Origin: an uncultured Coriobacteriales bacterium
Lineage (GTDB): Bacteria; Actinomycetota; Coriobacteriia; Coriobacteriales; QAMH01
Direction: 5' to 3'
DNA: 64,000 nt
Assembly: GCA_934646835.1 (NCBI GenBank)
Contig: CAKUES010000009.1
Span: 16,949-80,948 of the forward strand
The notes under the pieces are model-generated. The model worked only from the letters and a program-made list of their open reading frames with translations. It was not told the DNA's origin and did no database searches. Positions 51,632 through 58,666 of the stretch are shown one piece after another. A program made the translations under genes and the position numbers. How positions within the stretch are numbered: position 1 is the stretch's first letter; each line of letters opens with the position of its first letter.

Positions 51632-52906
51632 ATGAGGGACCATTCAAAGCATATCTGCCTGGCTAGCGAGGACATGGTTCCGACCATGCTCTCCAAGATC
51701 AGCTTCAAGCGTCGCAGCGAGCATGTCCTCGTTGCCGATGCACTCGGCCGCGTCACGGCAAAGGACTGCATCTGCGACTACGACCTTCCCAACAAGCTCG
51801 GTAGCCGCATGGACGCTATCGCTGTCTACTGGGTCGATTTCGAGAACGGTATGCCGGATATTTCCGCATGGAAGCGCGGTGTGCAGTGGGACTTCGCCAA
51901 CACTGGCACGGCTATCGACGGCGACTTCGACACCTGCATTCTCATCGAGAAGGTCGTTCTTGACGATGATGAGGAGCTCGTGGAGATCAAGGAGGTGCCC
52001 AAGGAGAAGGGCCAGGGCACGATCACCCCGGGTAGCCGGCATCACAAGGGCCAGCTCGTCGTCGCTGCGGGAACGCTGCTGACGCCGGCAAAGCTCTCTG
52101 CGCTTGCCATGGCCGGTATTGCCCAGGTCGAGGTCGTCGCCAAGCCGCGCGTCGTCTTCTTGCCCACGGGCGACGAGCTCGTCCCCGTCAACTTCACGCT
52201 GCCGCTGGGCAAGACCTTCGAGGCCAACTCCCTCATGCTTGCTGGCAAGCTCACCCAGTGGGGTGCACAGCCCTATACCCATCCCATCATCCCGGATGAC
52301 TGGGATGCAATCCGCGATGCGGTCATCGAGGCTGCCAAGGAGTACGACATCATCGTCCTCAACGCGGGTAGCTCCAAGGGCTCCAAGGACTTCAACATCG
52401 AGATTCTCGAGGAAAATGGCGAGGTTCTCGCGCATGAGGTCAACCACGGCCCTGGCCATCACTCTTCCTACAGCATCGTCGACGGCGTGCCCGTCGTCGG
52501 CATCTCCGGTCCCCCGGCAGGTGCCGAGTACACCATCGACTGGTACCTCAAACCCTTGGTCGACAGCTACCTCTTTGGTGAGACCCATGCCGCGCCCAAG
52601 GTCAAGGCAAAGCTCGCCGAGGCCCTTCCCGAGCGCCGCAAGCCCAACGGCGCCAAGCCGCAGGATGCGGGCAAGCCCGCGGTACCGCCGATGTTCGGTG
52701 CCAAGCGCGGCAAGCTTTCCTTTGGCGAGGACGGCTCGCTCATGGTGACGATGATCGACGGCCACGGCGATCAAGCCGCCCTCATCGCCGAGGACGAGGC
52801 CGACTGCTTCTTCCGCTTCACCAACGATCTCTCCGGCGCTCCCGCGGGAACCGAGGTCGAAGTCGAGCTGCGCTGGCCCTACAAGTATCCGAGCGCTCTG
52901 CTGTAG
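51632..52906 (+). CDS. moeA: molybdopterin molybdenumtransferase MoeA-like
   Basis: 424-residue enzyme that inserts molybdate into adenylated molybdopterin. Typical motifs: RVTAKDCICDYDLPNKLGSRMDA (N-terminal), PTGDELVPV, the MPT-binding NAGSSKGSKDFNIE, GISGPPAGAEY, and a C-terminal domain. ATG 51632 follows AAAGGGG. It is needed for the molybdenum enzyme encoded 7 kb downstream (58667-63381); the genes are not in one operon. No adjacent mog/moaB gene. Confidence 0.92.
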   Translation: MRDHSKHICLASEDMVPTMLSKISFKRRSEHVLVADALGRVTAKDCICDYDLPNKLGSRMDAIAVYWVDFENGMPDISAWKRGVQWDFANTGTAIDGDFDTCILIEKVVLDDDEELVEIKEVPKEKGQGTITPGSRHHKGQLVVAAGTLLTPAKLSALAMAGIAQVEVVAKPRVVFLPTGDELVPVNFTLPLGKTFEANSLMLAGKLTQWGAQPYTHPIIPDDWDAIRDAVIEAAKEYDIIVLNAGSSKGSKDFNIEILEENGEVLAHEVNHGPGHHSSYSIVDGVPVVGISGPPAGAEYTIDWYLKPLVDSYLFGETHAAPKVKAKLAEALPERRKPNGAKPQDAGKPAVPPMFGAKRGKLSFGEDGSLMVTMIDGHGDQAALIAEDEADCFFRFTNDLSGAPAGTEVEVELRWPYKYPSALL

Positions 52907-53050
52907 GGGCAGCTCTGGCGTTTTGCCCATCTGCATCCCTCTCGAATCAGCGATTTTTGTGTAGGGGTTTCGCTTGAATACGCGAGCACCTGTAACTGCG
53001 CTACACTGGATGACATATGGCATCTGGGATTGATCCGAGGGGGATAGTGG

Positions 53051-53389
53051 ATGCAAGAGCACGTCGGGAAGAAGCGCAAGAAGGAATTGCGCACGGCATC
53101 AGATTTGAAGAAGGAGCGGGACTCATCGCTCAGGAAGTGCATCATCGTCTTTGGCATCGCCGTTGTGATTTGCCTTGCTTACTTCCTGTGCTGCACCTTC
53201 GACATCCTGATCACGTATGACAACCTGTTTTTGACCTTCATTCCGCTGGCAGTGGTTGTCGCCGCCCTCTTCATTGCGGGTAGCGATGTCACCAAGGCGC
53301 AGGTTGCGAACAGTAATTACAAGAAGTTCTGCGAAGAGCATGCCGTGACAAAGGAGGACCTCCAGCATTTCGAGGAGGTTGTCTCCTAG
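53051..53389 (+). CDS. small membrane protein of unknown function
   Basis: 112 residues: basic N-terminus, two hydrophobic segments (about residues 30-50 and 56-76), and a charged C-terminus. No family recognised. ATG 53051 is preceded by GGGGGATAG. It stands alone between moeA and a repeat-rich spacer. Confidence 0.65.
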   Translation: MQEHVGKKRKKELRTASDLKKERDSSLRKCIIVFGIAVVICLAYFLCCTFDILITYDNLFLTFIPLAVVVAALFIAGSDVTKAQVANSNYKKFCEEHAVTKEDLQHFEEVVS

Positions 53390-53753
53390 CTTTGTGCTTC
53401 GAGGTTCGAGGGCGCTTGGGCGCTTTGGGCCTGACAACAGACAGGCGGGTCTGCATTTCGATGCGGGCCCGCTTTTTGTTGCCATGCCTTTTTGGGTATT
53501 GGGGCGTTTGCTGCGGATTGTCTGAATGAAAAACCGTTCAGACAATCCGCCGTGCGCCCCGTTTTTTGTCTGAATCCGCAAAAGTCTGAACGATTTATCG
53601 TTCAGACTTTTGCGACATGAGCCGTTTTCTATGGAAGCCACCTTACTCTGAACGGCAAATCGTTCAGCCTTTTGTGCGGCAGACGAGTATCGTTGTCTGG
53701 GCATGAGAAACCGCGCCAAAGAGGGGCGCTTTGCTGATGAAAAGGAGAGGCAC
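53390..53753. other. repeat-rich spacer before the YhcH gene
   Basis: Holds three CTGAACGA hairpins (53513-53667). A GGCAGACGAG...TATCGT stretch near 53690 could be a promoter, but the YhcH start at 53754 is set by AAAGGAGAGG. No gene is supported within. Confidence 0.75.
53513..53667. repeat. three CTGAACGA/TCGTTCAG hairpins in a row
   Basis: Hairpin 1 (53513-53550) has outer arms GCGGATTGTCTGAA / TTCAGACAATCCGC. Hairpin 2 (53578-53613) has GCAAAAGTCTGAACGAT / ATCGTTCAGACTTTTGC. Hairpin 3 (53648-53667) has CTGAACG / CGTTCAG. Spacers are 27 and 34 bases. Confidence 0.9.
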
Positions 53754-54203
53754 ATGCTTTTTGGAACACTTGAGAGCTTCGACGCGAGGCAGTGCGGCCA
53801 CGAGGGCATCGTCAAGGCCCTTGAGTGGGCAAAGGCAAACGATCTGGCGGCGCTTGAATCCGGTCGCTACGATATCGACGGTGAGGCCTTGTTCCTCAAT
53901 CTCAACGAGTACGAGACCAAGCTTTTCGAGGAGTGCAAGTTCGAGGCGCACAAGCGCTATATCGACGTTCATTTCATGGTGAGCGGCGTCGAGCGCATCG
54001 ACAGCCAGGATACGGGCAAGTGTGACGCGGAGCCCTTCAACGAGGAGGGCGACTTCATGCTCCTCGACGGCGAGGCAGCAACTCAGGTCGTCCTCACCCC
54101 CGGCACCTTTGCCGCGTACTTCCCTGAGGACGCCCACAAGCCCGGTATCGCCATCGACGCTCCGGCCCACGTCAAGAAGGGCGTCTTCAAGGTCCTGCTC
54201 TAA
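53754..54203 (+). CDS. YhcH/YjgK/YiaL-family (DUF386) protein
   Basis: 149-residue cupin-fold protein of the YhcH group, linked to sialic-acid or sugar metabolism and possibly acting as an isomerase. Typical landmarks are FEAHKRYIDVHFMVSGVERID and the C-terminal GTFAAYFPEDAHKPGIA. ATG 53754 follows AAAGGAGAGG; an in-frame ATG at 53703 is less likely. The right side runs directly into a MITE-like element and the convergent TetR gene. Confidence 0.9.
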   Translation: MLFGTLESFDARQCGHEGIVKALEWAKANDLAALESGRYDIDGEALFLNLNEYETKLFEECKFEAHKRYIDVHFMVSGVERIDSQDTGKCDAEPFNEEGDFMLLDGEAATQVVLTPGTFAAYFPEDAHKPGIAIDAPAHVKKGVFKVLL

Positions 54204-54272
54204 GGCCTGCCGCATGCACGTAGGGAGGGACCCTGTCCCTCCCCATAAACCTCGCATTAATCAGTGTTTCCC
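54201..54272. repeat. shortened MITE-like element overlapping the TetR 3' end
   Basis: GCCTGCCGCATGC (from 54206), then the AGGGAGGGAC-CCT-GTCCCTCCC hairpin (54222-54243), CATAAACCTCGC and the end GCATTAATCAGTGTTTCCC. Compared with 41005-41118, about 20 bases between the left block and the hairpin are missing. The end segment encodes the TetR C-terminus on the minus strand. Confidence 0.75.
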
Positions 54273-54856
54273 AGCAACCTGACCCTCACGCCGCTGCTGT
54301 AGTCGATGAGCATCTCCTCGATGTGGTTGAGGATGTCGGCGGGGTCTTTCTCGATATCGCTGTTAAGCCAGCTCATCAAGACGGATTCGAACATGTACGA
54401 GAGATACTCGAGTCTGTCCTGGGCAAGCTTCTCCTCCATGCCGGCCTCGAGCAGGTGGGGGAGGAAGGTCTGCTCGAGCTCGGACCAGATGAGGTTCCTG
54501 AGTTCAAGACGCAGGGCGCGGTCGGAAAGCGACGAGGTAATCATCTTGCGCAGGCCCGGGTTTTCCTGGATGAGTTTGAGGGTGCTGCAGATCCTCGTCT
54601 TCCAGTCGAGTTGCTGGATGTCGGCGATGCCCTTGTCTGAGAGCATGCGCTCGACCTCGCGCTCGTAGGCGTATTGGATGAGCTCCGAGATGTTCTTGAA
54701 GTAGTAGTAAAACGTCTGCCGATCGACGCCGCATAGGTCCGTTAGCTGCTTGATACGTACCTTGCCCAGCGGCTGCTCGTGGGTAAGCAGCTCTATCAGC
54801 GCGTCAGCCAGCGCATCTTTCGTCTTAGCGGCCCCTCGAGCCGTCGACTCTCCCAT
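54257..54856 (-). CDS. TetR-family transcription regulator
   Basis: 199-residue regulator. The helix-turn-helix (about residues 27-55; KVRIKQLTDLCGVDRQTFYYYFKN) is standard TetR; the C-terminal ligand domain is helical. The start at 54856 has GGAGG upstream on the minus strand; ATG 54871 is an alternative. The last codons (LLGNTD and TAA) fall in the end of a MITE-like element, so its C-terminus was probably set by insertion. A perfect GTTAC-G-GTAAC site lies 37-47 bases upstream and may be its operator. Divergent from mrp. Confidence 0.88.
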   Translation of the reverse strand: MGESTARGAAKTKDALADALIELLTHEQPLGKVRIKQLTDLCGVDRQTFYYYFKNISELIQYAYEREVERMLSDKGIADIQQLDWKTRICSTLKLIQENPGLRKMITSSLSDRALRLELRNLIWSELEQTFLPHLLEAGMEEKLAQDRLEYLSYMFESVLMSWLNSDIEKDPADILNHIEEMLIDYSSGVRVRLLGNTD

Positions 54857-54892
54857 GACCCCTCCAGCCATACAGGTTTTAGCATATGTATG

Positions 54893-54903
54893 GTTACGGT
54901 AAC
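54893..54903. promoter_or_regulatory. candidate TetR operator GTTAC-G-GTAAC
   Basis: Perfect inverted repeat with a one-base centre in the shared upstream region of tetR and mrp, close to the tetR start. Confidence 0.5.
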
Positions 54904-55078
54904 GCGCAATTGCGGTCTTTGCAAGAAGTTGCGGTTTCGTATATCTCAAGCTCGGTTGAGTGCCGTGTTGTTGTCATGGTCACCGTTCCGTTAACCAACG
55001 GGTGCTTGGTTTGGGTTATAAGAGACCAGACGGAGTTTTTGAGAGAGACTTCAATACGATTATTTTCAGGAGGACAAC

Positions 55079-55903
55079 ATGGCTGGATGCAGTGGAAGCT
55101 GCGGCACTTGCGGCGACTCTTCTTGCGGCGAGCGCACTGCGCCTCAGGCGCTCAAGCAGCACGCAGGCACAAAAATCGGCAAGATCATCGCGGTCGCGAG
55201 TGGCAAGGGCGGCGTTGGTAAGTCCCTGTCCACCGCTCTTCTCGCGTGCGAGCTCAACCGTCGCGGTAAGAAGGTCGGTATTCTCGACGGCGATATCACC
55301 GGTCCGTCTATCCCTCGCTCCTTTGGCATTCATTCTGCTCCCAAGCTTGATGAGGACGGCATGATCTTGCCTGCAGAGACCAAGACGGGCATCAAGATCG
55401 TCTCCACCAACATGCTCACCGCAGACGAGGCAACGCCTTTCCTGTGGCGCGGCCCTGTGCTCAACGGCGTTCTGACGCAGTTCTACAGCGACATTAACTG
55501 GGGCGAGCTTGACTACCTGCTCATCGACATGCCTCCGGGAACGGGCGACATTCCCATGACGGTCTTCCAGCAGTTCCCCATCGCCGGCGCCATCGTCGTC
55601 ACCGCGCCGCAGGTGCTCGTCAACATGATCGTCGAGAAGTGCATCCGCATGTGCAAGAGCCTCGAGGTACCCGTCCTCGGCCTGGTCGAGAACATGTCCT
55701 ACTACGAGTGCCCCAACTGCAACGAGAAGCATGAGATCTTCGGCAAGTCCGAGGTCGAGGCCATTGCAACCGAGAAGGGCATCGAGGCCTGGACGCGCGT
55801 TCCCATGGTCCCCGAGGTCACGGCAAAGGTCGACGCCGGCAAGGCGGAGGACATCGAGAACGACTGGTACGTTGGTATCGCCGACAAGATTGAGTCCCTT
55901 TAG
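55079..55903 (+). CDS. mrp: Mrp/ApbC/NBP35-family iron-sulfur carrier ATPase
   Basis: 274-residue P-loop ATPase that carries and transfers [4Fe-4S] clusters. N-terminal Cys cluster CSGSCGTCGDSSC (Cys4, 8, 11 and 16; NBP35-like), deviant Walker A SGKGGVGKS (residues 41-49), and the scaffold motif YECPNC (about residues 208-213). It may supply clusters to the molybdenum enzyme and other FeS proteins in the window. ATG 55079 has GGAGGACAAC upstream. The trigger-factor-like gene follows eight bases after the stop. Confidence 0.93.
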   Translation: MAGCSGSCGTCGDSSCGERTAPQALKQHAGTKIGKIIAVASGKGGVGKSLSTALLACELNRRGKKVGILDGDITGPSIPRSFGIHSAPKLDEDGMILPAETKTGIKIVSTNMLTADEATPFLWRGPVLNGVLTQFYSDINWGELDYLLIDMPPGTGDIPMTVFQQFPIAGAIVVTAPQVLVNMIVEKCIRMCKSLEVPVLGLVENMSYYECPNCNEKHEIFGKSEVEAIATEKGIEAWTRVPMVPEVTAKVDAGKAEDIENDWYVGIADKIESL

Positions 55904-55911
55904 GAGCAAAA

Positions 55912-56898
55912 ATGGCAGATCGCAAGCTTCCCCCTGTACCTGTGTACGAGCTCGACTCTTACGAGCCCGTCGAGATCACCCGCCCCGTTTACAAGGTGAC
56001 CGAGGACATGGTGGATACCAAGATCAAGCAGATCGTCGACCAGGCCCCCAAGGATTACGAGGAGACCGACCGACAGGTTGCCGGTCCCAAGGACATCACC
56101 AAGATCGCCGTGCATGTCTCCAGGGATGGCGTGGATGTCGACGGCTTGTGCCATGACGGCCAGCTCTTCGTCCTCGGTGGCGGCACCATGCCGATCGGAT
56201 TCGATCGCGCTGTCGTCGGCATCAAGGTCGACGAGGAGCGCGAGTTTGACTTCGACGGCCCCAACCCCGAGGATCCCGAGTTCAAGGAGTGCACCTATCA
56301 CGCCAAGGTCAAGCTCCTCGCCATCATGAAGGAAAAGGAGCCCGTCCTCGACGACGATTGGGTTTCCAGGAAGATCATGCTGTGCAAGACGGTTGACGCC
56401 CTTCGCGAGCGTACGCGCAAGCAGCTCGAGGAGGAGGCGAAGAAGCTCGAGGAGTCCGAGCTCATCGAGCGCAGCGCCAACGCCTTGATCACCCGCTTCC
56501 ATGGCGGCATTGACGATGTCTGGTACGAGTCCACGCGCGACGATATGATGCGCACCTATGAGGAGCAGGCCAAGGCCCAGGGCACCACGCTCGACGAGAT
56601 GATCGCCTCTCAGGGCATGGACAAGGAGCAGTTCAACATGATGGTGATGCTCCAGGTCCGCGAGATGCTCCAGCAGGGCTTCAGCCTGGATGCCTGGGCG
56701 CGCCACTTCGAGCTCGAGGCTACGGAGGAAGACATCATCCACGTCGCTGATTTGATGTCCAACGGACGCGGCAAGCTCATGCTCGACGCTCTCAAGGAGT
56801 CTGGCGAGGAAGAGCAGCTCAAGGGTCTGCGCATGGCGGCTCTGCGTTATGTCGCCAACAAGGACGTCCTCGAGAAGGCCATCATCAAAGAGGCTTAG
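55912..56898 (+). CDS. trigger-factor-like protein lacking the ribosome-binding domain
   Basis: 328-residue homologue of trigger factor. A central FKBP-type PPIase-like region (about residues 60-165; VSRDGVDVDGLCHDGQLFVLGGG, IGFDRAVVG, DFDGPNPEDPEF) and a helical C-terminal chaperone-like region are present. The N-terminal ribosome-docking domain, with its GFRxGKxP signature, is absent; trigger factor is normally about 430-450 residues. It may be a soluble holdase or FeS-protein chaperone, since it is in an operon with mrp. No clpP is adjacent. Another full trigger factor may exist elsewhere. Confidence 0.84.
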   Translation: MADRKLPPVPVYELDSYEPVEITRPVYKVTEDMVDTKIKQIVDQAPKDYEETDRQVAGPKDITKIAVHVSRDGVDVDGLCHDGQLFVLGGGTMPIGFDRAVVGIKVDEEREFDFDGPNPEDPEFKECTYHAKVKLLAIMKEKEPVLDDDWVSRKIMLCKTVDALRERTRKQLEEEAKKLEESELIERSANALITRFHGGIDDVWYESTRDDMMRTYEEQAKAQGTTLDEMIASQGMDKEQFNMMVMLQVREMLQQGFSLDAWARHFELEATEEDIIHVADLMSNGRGKLMLDALKESGEEEQLKGLRMAALRYVANKDVLEKAIIKEA

Positions 56899-56920
56899 AG
56901 TCGCGCTTTACATGCGATTT

Positions 56921-56965
56921 CAAGGACCAAGTCGCCCGCATGGGGGACTCGGTCCTTGTGTTTTG
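56921..56965 (+). terminator. terminator of the mrp operon
   Basis: CAAGGACC-AAGTC / GACT-CGGTCCTTG stem followed by TGTGTTTT, 22 bases after the stop. Confidence 0.85.
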
Positions 56966-56995
56966 ATGGGCATAGGAGCACTCTTTGTCCACTAA

Positions 56996-57098
56996 GGAAA
57001 ACGCTAGTCAATACGCGTGTCTGCTGTGCGCGATTGGTAGAAGCGCTTGCCACGCAGGGGAGGTGCCCTGCTCCTTTCCGCGGTTCATGCGTTAACAA
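56996..57098. repeat. diverged copy of the MITE-like element
   Basis: Collinear with 41005-41118: GGAAAACGCTAGTCAA, TGTCTGCTG...GCGATTGGTAGAAGC, CACGCAGGGGAGG, GCGTTAAC. The central hairpin is degraded. It lies between the mrp operon terminator and the MFS gene. Confidence 0.65.
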
Positions 57099-57157
57099 GA
57101 AACAATGCACGCCAAAGACCGTCTTATGCGCGCTTGCGGCTTATAGAAGAGGAAATG

Positions 57158-58351
57158 ATGTCAACGATTCAGACTCAGCAAGACGGCGACAAGGTCGCCA
57201 ACTACCTCACGATGCTCGGGCACACCTGTTCCGACATCAACCAGGGCGCTATCTCCGCGACCCTGCCCTTCCTCATCATGCACGACGGCTACTCGTACAC
57301 CGCAGTCACGATGCTGGTCTTTGCCGCCAACATCGCCTCGGCGGTCATTCAGCCGCTCTTTGGCATCATCGGCGACAAGCACCCGTGCCCGTGGTTCATG
57401 GCCCTCGGCGTCTTTCTCGCGGGCTTGGGTATGACGGGCATCGGCTTCATGGACAGCTACTGGCTGGTTCTCCTCAGTGCGATGGTGTCTGGCATCGGCA
57501 TCGCAATGTTTCACCCGGAGGGCGGTCGCCTCGCAAACCTCGCTGCCGGCACGCGCAAAGCGGGCGGTATGAGCATCTTTGCCGTGGGAGGCAACGTCGG
57601 CTTTTTCATCGGACCCATCCTCGCAGCGGCGAGCCTGGGTGCTTTTGGCATGCACGGCACCATCGTCTTCATCTTCCCCGCCACGATCTGCGCAATCATT
57701 CTGCTCTGCAACCTCAAGCGCTTTCGTGCTCTTGGCACGACCAGCAAGGTTGCGGGTAATGCGGAAGATCTGCCGGCTGAGCACTGGGACAAGTTCGCCT
57801 TGCAGATGAGCGTCTTGTCGCTGCGCTCTATCGTCAACTACGGCCTGCTTGCCTTCATCCCGCTGTTTTTCGTCGGTGTCTTGGGCCAGGCAGAGACCAC
57901 TGGCTCCATCGCCTTGTCTGTTTTTGCCATCACGGGTGCTTTTGGCACTGCCATGTCCGGCCGTGCCTCGGAGCGCTTTGGGTCGCGCAAGCTGACGATC
58001 GCCTGCTTGCTGATTACCGCGGTCTTCGTTGTCGTCTTCGCGCTCAATCAGTCCGTTGTTGCCGCTTTTGTCTTCGCCGCACTCCTCGCCATCGCAAGCG
58101 ACCTCTTCTACCCCTCTGCTGTTGCACAGGGGATGAGCTACGTTCCGCGTCATCTCGGGACGGCATCTGGCATCTCCTACGGAATCGCCGTGTGCATCGG
58201 CGGCGTCGCGGAGCCGTTCTTGGGCATGGCCGGTGATGCGTATGGCTTGGTGCCCGTTATGTTCATCATCGCCGCCATTACTGTCGTTGCGGCTGCCTTG
58301 GCTTTAGTGGTGCTAAAAAGAGACGCAAAAGACGGGGTGAGGGAGTACTAG
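57158..58351 (+). CDS. MFS exporter, fosmidomycin-resistance (FsrR) type
   Basis: 397-residue major facilitator with 12 membrane segments, split by a central loop at about residue 200. The pattern (MLGHTCSDINQGAISATLPFLI, GIGIAMFHPEGGRLANLAAG) places it in the fosmidomycin resistance/Fsr-like group. The substrate is not known. ATG 57158 is preferred because AGAGGA sits four bases upstream; ATG 57155 is adjacent. It stands alone before the molybdenum operon, with no clear terminator visible after it. Confidence 0.88.
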   Translation: MSTIQTQQDGDKVANYLTMLGHTCSDINQGAISATLPFLIMHDGYSYTAVTMLVFAANIASAVIQPLFGIIGDKHPCPWFMALGVFLAGLGMTGIGFMDSYWLVLLSAMVSGIGIAMFHPEGGRLANLAAGTRKAGGMSIFAVGGNVGFFIGPILAAASLGAFGMHGTIVFIFPATICAIILLCNLKRFRALGTTSKVAGNAEDLPAEHWDKFALQMSVLSLRSIVNYGLLAFIPLFFVGVLGQAETTGSIALSVFAITGAFGTAMSGRASERFGSRKLTIACLLITAVFVVVFALNQSVVAAFVFAALLAIASDLFYPSAVAQGMSYVPRHLGTASGISYGIAVCIGGVAEPFLGMAGDAYGLVPVMFIIAAITVVAAALALVVLKRDAKDGVREY

Positions 58352-58493
58352 GCTCTTGCCTTGAAGGATTGCCGCAGGTACGAAAGACGACCATTACGTA
58401 ATCGAAAAATCTGTTTCGTCACGGTTCATTTCTTTATTCTCTAAAAAGCAGAAAGTTGCATACCATTCCGCCGATTAATCCAGCTATTTGGTG

Positions 58494-58516
58494 TTGTCAT
58501 GCCTTGGGTTTAAGTT
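58494..58516 (+). promoter_or_regulatory. promoter-like site TTGTC...TAAGTT upstream of the Mo operon
   Basis: TTGTCATGC, 8 bases, TAAGTT. It matches the TTGTCR...TAnnnT form but lacks the GTCGCATG block; the gene starts 150 bases later, so its role is unsure. Confidence 0.35.
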
Positions 58517-58605
58517 CATTATTAGCTGGAATCCGTGTCGGCATTTCCGCTTTCCCCATATTGCTTGGTATGGGTGCGGGACTTCGCGCCGGCTTGGGAG
58601 TCAGT

Positions 58606-58630
58606 AAACATCGCAACCCTCGCGATGTTT
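58606..58630 (+). promoter_or_regulatory. inverted repeat in the Mo-operon leader
   Basis: AAACATCGC-AACCCTC-GCGATGTTT, a perfect 9-bp stem. It could be an operator or an RNA hairpin just upstream of the ribosome binding site. Confidence 0.45.
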
Positions 58631-58666
58631 AAACATGCTGAGAGAGAAGAGGAAAAGGAGGGGCAA

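Larger units (their letters stand above)
58352..58666. other. regulatory spacer upstream of the Mo-oxidoreductase operon
   Basis: About 315 AT-richer bases. It contains a DNA-damage-style promoter-like site (58494-58516) and an inverted repeat AAACATCGC / GCGATGTTT (58606-58630) about 36 bases before the GTG start. No gene is supported; an in-frame upstream extension of the catalytic-subunit frame is spurious. Confidence 0.65.

Noticed and set aside
58535..58666. Longer N-terminus for the catalytic Mo subunit, possibly containing a signal sequence
   Set aside because: The segment EREEEKEG is the translated ribosome binding site, there is no twin-arginine or hydrophobic segment, and the GTG at 58667 is ideally placed.
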